Source: Spinacia oleracea (lineage: Eukaryota; Streptophyta; Magnoliopsida; Caryophyllales; Amaranthaceae). Taken from it: a stretch of DNA of 64,000 nt. Position 1 is the first letter of the stretch; each line of letters opens with the position of its first letter. Made by a program: the position numbers and the translations under genes. Below, in pieces: positions 60,473 to 64,000 of this stretch. The DNA lies in contig NC_079492.1 of the NCBI RefSeq assembly GCF_020520425.1, positions 142,542,361 to 142,606,360 on the forward strand, read 5' to 3'. The notes under the pieces were generated by a model. The model was not told the origin of the DNA. It was given only the letters and a program-made list of their open reading frames with translations, and made no database searches.

Positions 60473-63400
60473 ATGGGTTTCCAGGGAAACGATTCATCAG
60501 ACAACAAACCTTTCAAGTTCTTAATCTATGGCCGAACCGGCTGGATCGGTGGTCTACTTGGCAAGCTTTGCGATTCCCAAGGCATCACCTACACCTACGG
60601 TTCAGGCCGCTTGGAAAACCGCAGTTCCTTGGAGGCGGATATCGCGGCGGTGAAACCCACCCATGTTTTTAACGCCGCCGGAGTCACCGGCCGTCCTAAC
60701 GTTGATTGGTGCGAGTCCCACAAAGTTGAGACAATTCGTGCCAACGTTGTTGGGACTTTGACTTTGGCTGATGTTTGTCGTCAAAACGGCCTCGTCTTGA
60801 TCAATTATGCAACTGGTTGTATTTTTGAGTATGATGATAAGCATCCCATTGATTCTGGGGTTGGATTCAAGGAAGAGGATACTCCTAATTTTATCGGGTC
60901 TTATTACTCCAAGACCAAAGCTATGGTATATATGCTCTCACTTTTTTGATTTCATTTTGATTTTTAATTTGACATGATATGATATGTAAATTTGGTAATT
61001 TAAAAATGTGGGTTGATTGATTGATTAGAGGTTTGATGTTATTGTTGATTAAACTTGAGATCTTATGTTGGTAATGGTGGATCTTTGATCTTTGATGTAG
61101 AGCTACATACAACCGGGTGCACCTTATAATTTGTGGTTTTTGTGTGTCGGTCGGTCTAATCGGGGACCTTATAATTTGTGGTTTTTGTGTGTCGGTCGGT
61201 CTAATCGGGACTCTTCATTTTGACGCAAGTGCTCGTGTCGGACCCTAAACACACCGACATGCGTATGGAGTACGGACATTTTACTTTTAGACCAAAGACG
61301 AACTTTTTCACAGAATAGTTGTAGTAACATTTGGACGCTTACCCAGTTACCCGTGTTTGATATGAGTAAATTATTTCGTTGATGTGATTTATATGATATG
61401 ATATAGCAGTATTGAGTCTGGATTTGAATTTTGAGAATGTGCTCCATTGTTGTTTTGGATTGAACAAGGATGTTAAATTACTGATTGATCTAGTGAAGAG
61501 GATTGCAATGGAGTTTGGATTTACATTTTTTATTCCATGTTGTTAGGATTGAGATGGGATTGGAACAAATATTTCATGAATCTTGTGTTGGGTCTTTGTG
61601 TGAGTCATTGCGTCCACAATGAAAGAAATGTGATCAAGTGCTCAAAGTATAAACTTAGTGTTCATATCGCAGACTAGTCTTGATATGGAGCTACCATTGA
61701 AAGAAATGTGATGAAGTCATTAAGTGCTCAAAGTATAAACTTAGTGTCTTGATATGGAACTACCCTTGGGTTCGGTCCACACTCTGTTTTTCGTAAATCT
61801 CGATGATATGAATGTGTTTTGTTGGACAAGATCACTTATATAACCTAGGAGATGGGAAAATCTGATTGTCTCTGTTGTTTTCATGGTCATGCTTAGTTTT
61901 GCAGTGATAAATGCAGAATGTCAGGACATTTATCTCTGTTGTTTTCATGGTGATAAATGTAGAATCTGAGGAAATAGATGTGATAAATGCAGAATGTCAG
62001 GACATTTATCTCTGTTGTTTTCATGGTGATAAATGTAGAATCTGAGGAAATAGATGTGATAAATGCGAGGAAGTCTTATTCTATACTAGGTATACCATTG
62101 AAATGGTATACTAATATTCTGCATTTTTATTTAGTACCAAACCACATAGTTTGGTACAAGAAAAATAGTTGTATCTTCTCATGTGATACCAAACAACATA
62201 GTTTGGTAACGTGGTTTCAGTTTTCTTTGGTTCCAAACAACATACGTAGTAGTTTGGTACTCACAAGTCAAAGATAAATGTTATTTTTCGTGGCCCATAC
62301 TCAATTTATTACATGAAATTACCATCTAGCCTTTAATATACCAATTGAAGTTACTATTTTCCCCTTAGTATGCCATTTTAATGGTATACCCAGTATAAGT
62401 TCAGAAAACCTCGATAAATGCAGAACGTGAGGACATTTGTCTGACATTTTAGATAATTGTAGGGCTCTAAGTTAGAGGTGGTAAGCACTGCTGTTGCAGT
62501 TTAGTCATAAACTTTTGTGGTTGTACTGTATTTGCATAAACTCCGAACTTTGGGTGGCTGGTTGCTTAGGAACATATTCCGTAATAGTTGAAGCAAAGCT
62601 TTTGGGGTGACGCGAAGTTGCCCTCACACGCTATAGTCTTACTGGATCAGGCAGGCAAAGATAGCTTCCTCAATTCACTGTCTGAAAATGCCAATGTTTG
62701 ACCTTTTGGATTTCATGTTCTCCATTTATGTTTAGTGGCCAAAAACAGAGAACTCTGCATTTGCTCCCACATTTCAGATCAAAAACTGTATACTCTCCGA
62801 AAATGCAAATGTTTGACCGTTTGGGGTTCATTTCTCCATTTGTGTTTAGTGGCCAGAAACAGAAAACTCTGCAATTGCTCCCACATTCCTGATCAAAAAC
62901 TGTTTACTTTAAGTTCCTGTTATGGAAAATGTTTTTGTTTCTGTTTCTTTTCACATTTGTCGAGTGGCTGTTAATCCATACTTTCTCTGAGTCTTTTGCC
63001 CGATGAACTGATGCAAGTGTGCCATGTCTAGGTTGAGGATTTACTTAGCAACTATGAGAACGTTTGCACATTGAGGGTGCGTATGCCAATCTCCTCTGAT
63101 TTATCCAATCCTCGCAACTTCATCACCAAGATCGCTCGTTATGAGAAGGTGGTCAACATACCAAACTCAATGACAGTCTTGGATGAACTTCTTCCCATTT
63201 CCATCGAGATGGCGAAGAGGAACCTTACAGGAATCTACAACTTCACAAACCCTGGTGTGGTTAGCCACAACGAGATCTTAGAGATGTACAGGGATTACAT
63301 TGACCCTAAATTTACATGGAAAAATTTCACCCTTGAGGAACAGGCTAAGGTGATCATTGCTCCAAGAAGCAACAACGAGCTTGAGACTACCAAGATGAAG

Positions 63401-63490
63401 CAAGAATTTCCGGAACTTCTATCCATCAAGGAGTCTCTTATAAAGTACGTGTTTGAGCCCAACAAGAAGACTTCTGAAACTACAGCTTGA
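60473..63490 (+). CDS. UER1: Bifunctional 3,5-epimerase/4-keto-reductase (UDP-L-rhamnose synthase NRS/ER)
   Basis: Two in-phase exons (60473-60925, 63032-63490) encode 303 aa, matching the roughly 300-aa plant NRS/ER (UER1). The cytosolic enzyme converts UDP- or dTDP-4-keto-6-deoxyglucose to the L-rhamnose nucleotide with NADPH, supplying rhamnose for pectin and flavonoid glycosides. It is a short-chain dehydrogenase/reductase-fold protein: the Rossmann motif GRTGWIG is at residues 20-26 (KFLIYGRTGWIGG). Other features are the family block NAAGVTGRPNVDWCE and YxxxK at Y145/K149 in SYYSKTKAM, just before the intron. The substrate-side half includes RVRMPIS, NSMTVLDELLP and GIYNFTNPGVVSHNEILE. 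The 4,6-dehydratase half found in RHM proteins is absent, as expected. The 2.1-kb intron is built of short tandem duplications and one MITE. Confidence 0.96.
61121..61209. repeat. 45-bp perfect tandem duplication in NRS/ER intron
   Basis: ACCTTATAATTTGTGGTTTT through GTCTAATCGGG occurs twice back to back without mismatches. Confidence 0.85.
61625..61760. repeat. Imperfect direct repeat in NRS/ER intron
   Basis: GAAAGAAATGTGAT...AAGTGCTCAAAGTATAAACTTAGTG and TCTTGATATGGA(A/G)CTACC recur about 75-90 bp apart with small insertions. Confidence 0.7.
61904..62066. repeat. 76-bp tandem repeat in NRS/ER intron
   Basis: The unit starting GTGATAAATGCAGAATGTCA is present twice perfectly (from 61904 and 61980) plus the start of a third from 62056. 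Each unit itself contains a second GTGATAAATG. Confidence 0.9.
62082..62397. mobile_element. MITE with TA target site and repeated internal palindromes
   Basis: 316 bp. The left 25 bp (TATACTAGGTATACCATTGA...) and right 25 bp are inverted with only two mismatches; TA at both edges fits a TA target duplication. Inside are three imperfect palindromes of the form ACCAAACnACATAGTTTGGT at 62135-62156, 62187-62208 and 62231-62260. Confidence 0.8.
62682..62910. repeat. Imperfect 115-bp tandem duplication in NRS/ER intron
   Basis: GAAAATGCCAATGTTTGACC...TTTAGTGGCCAAAAACAGAG...TTGCTCCCACATT...GATCAAAAACTGT occurs twice in the same order at about 90 percent identity. Confidence 0.85.
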
Positions 63491-64000
63491 TTGATGATAG
63501 TCTAGGTCAGAACTTCTACTTCCAACTCTGTCATATACTCTGTACTTTGTATTGCTTTATTTGAACTGAGTTGAAGGGGGTTTGCATACTTTTTCATCAA
63601 TTTAGAACTATTGTTCTTGATAATTACGATTGATTGTTGCCATTATGTTCTATGTCTATTTGTTTCTTCTTCTCAAGCACAAAAGGAAAAGGAGTGGTGT
63701 TTTGTATTTGTAACAATTGGATTATGAATAAAGTAGTTGAGGTTGAGATTTATGTCAAAATTGCAATTCTTTGGTTATTTGACTATTCAGTCAATCAGCT
63801 AAGTTTTGAATTGTTATTCAGGGTTAAGTACTTAGGCTAGTATGGTTGACATTCTAATACATGGGAAGTTTCATACTTTCATTTCCTAGAAGTGAAGAGC
63901 AAAGAGGTTGTTTGGTTGACATGTGCATAGGAAGTGAAACTTTCTAGGAAGTTCTGCTTCCCCAAAAAGGGGTTGTTTTTCGGATATCAGATATATGTGG
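63491..64000. other. 3' flank of NRS/ER to window edge
   Basis: 3' UTR and downstream DNA, with AATAAA at 63727-63732 as a candidate polyadenylation signal about 237 bp after the stop. No further gene or element was recognised. Confidence 0.5.

Overview
This is a window of nuclear DNA from a flowering plant. The genes are split into short exons by GT-AG introns, the non-coding DNA is AT-rich and packed with plant transposons, and all five genes belong to well-known land-plant families. Frequent Stowaway-type ends and the recurring word ACTCCGTA remind me of Caryophyllales genomes such as spinach or beet, but that placement is only an impression.

Five protein-coding genes could be rebuilt exon by exon, with reading phase kept across every junction. 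(1) Minus strand, 55-7941: a MIKC-type MADS-box gene of the SOC1/TM3 flowering-time clade. Six exons are present and the last lies beyond the left edge. (2) Plus strand, 20737-29605: a MINDY (FAM63) Lys48-type deubiquitinase, 12 exons, 697 aa, ending in a CaaX-like box. (3) Plus strand, 43569-48597: a class II KNOX homeodomain gene, recognisably KNAT7, 5 exons, 301 aa. (4) Plus strand, 53816-58192: a C2-type phospholipase D of the beta/gamma class, 10 coding exons, 844 aa, both HKD motifs intact. (5) Plus strand, 60473-63490: a NRS/ER (UER1) UDP-L-rhamnose synthase, 2 exons, 303 aa.

The genes do not form a functional cluster. KNAT7 and NRS/ER both touch cell-wall biology, but nothing in the sequence links their expression.

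The rest is transposon-derived or featureless AT-rich DNA. Supported elements include about 18 Stowaway-like MITEs, several nested in one another; five Helitrons with 5' TC and 3' hairpin-CTAG ends; two hAT-type elements with perfect 8-bp target duplications; a 902-bp MULE-like element with a near-perfect 9-bp duplication; a solo LTR with a perfect 5-bp duplication; two tRNA-derived SINEs with 14-15 bp duplications; a large foldback with a perfect 21-bp hairpin core; CACTA ends; and a 1.6-kb inverted-repeat element inside the MADS intron. No complete autonomous transposon was found.

The most unusual pattern is that four of the five Helitrons carry, antisense to themselves, a tRNA-like A-box/B-box segment. 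No wholly new biological system could be demonstrated from sequence alone.
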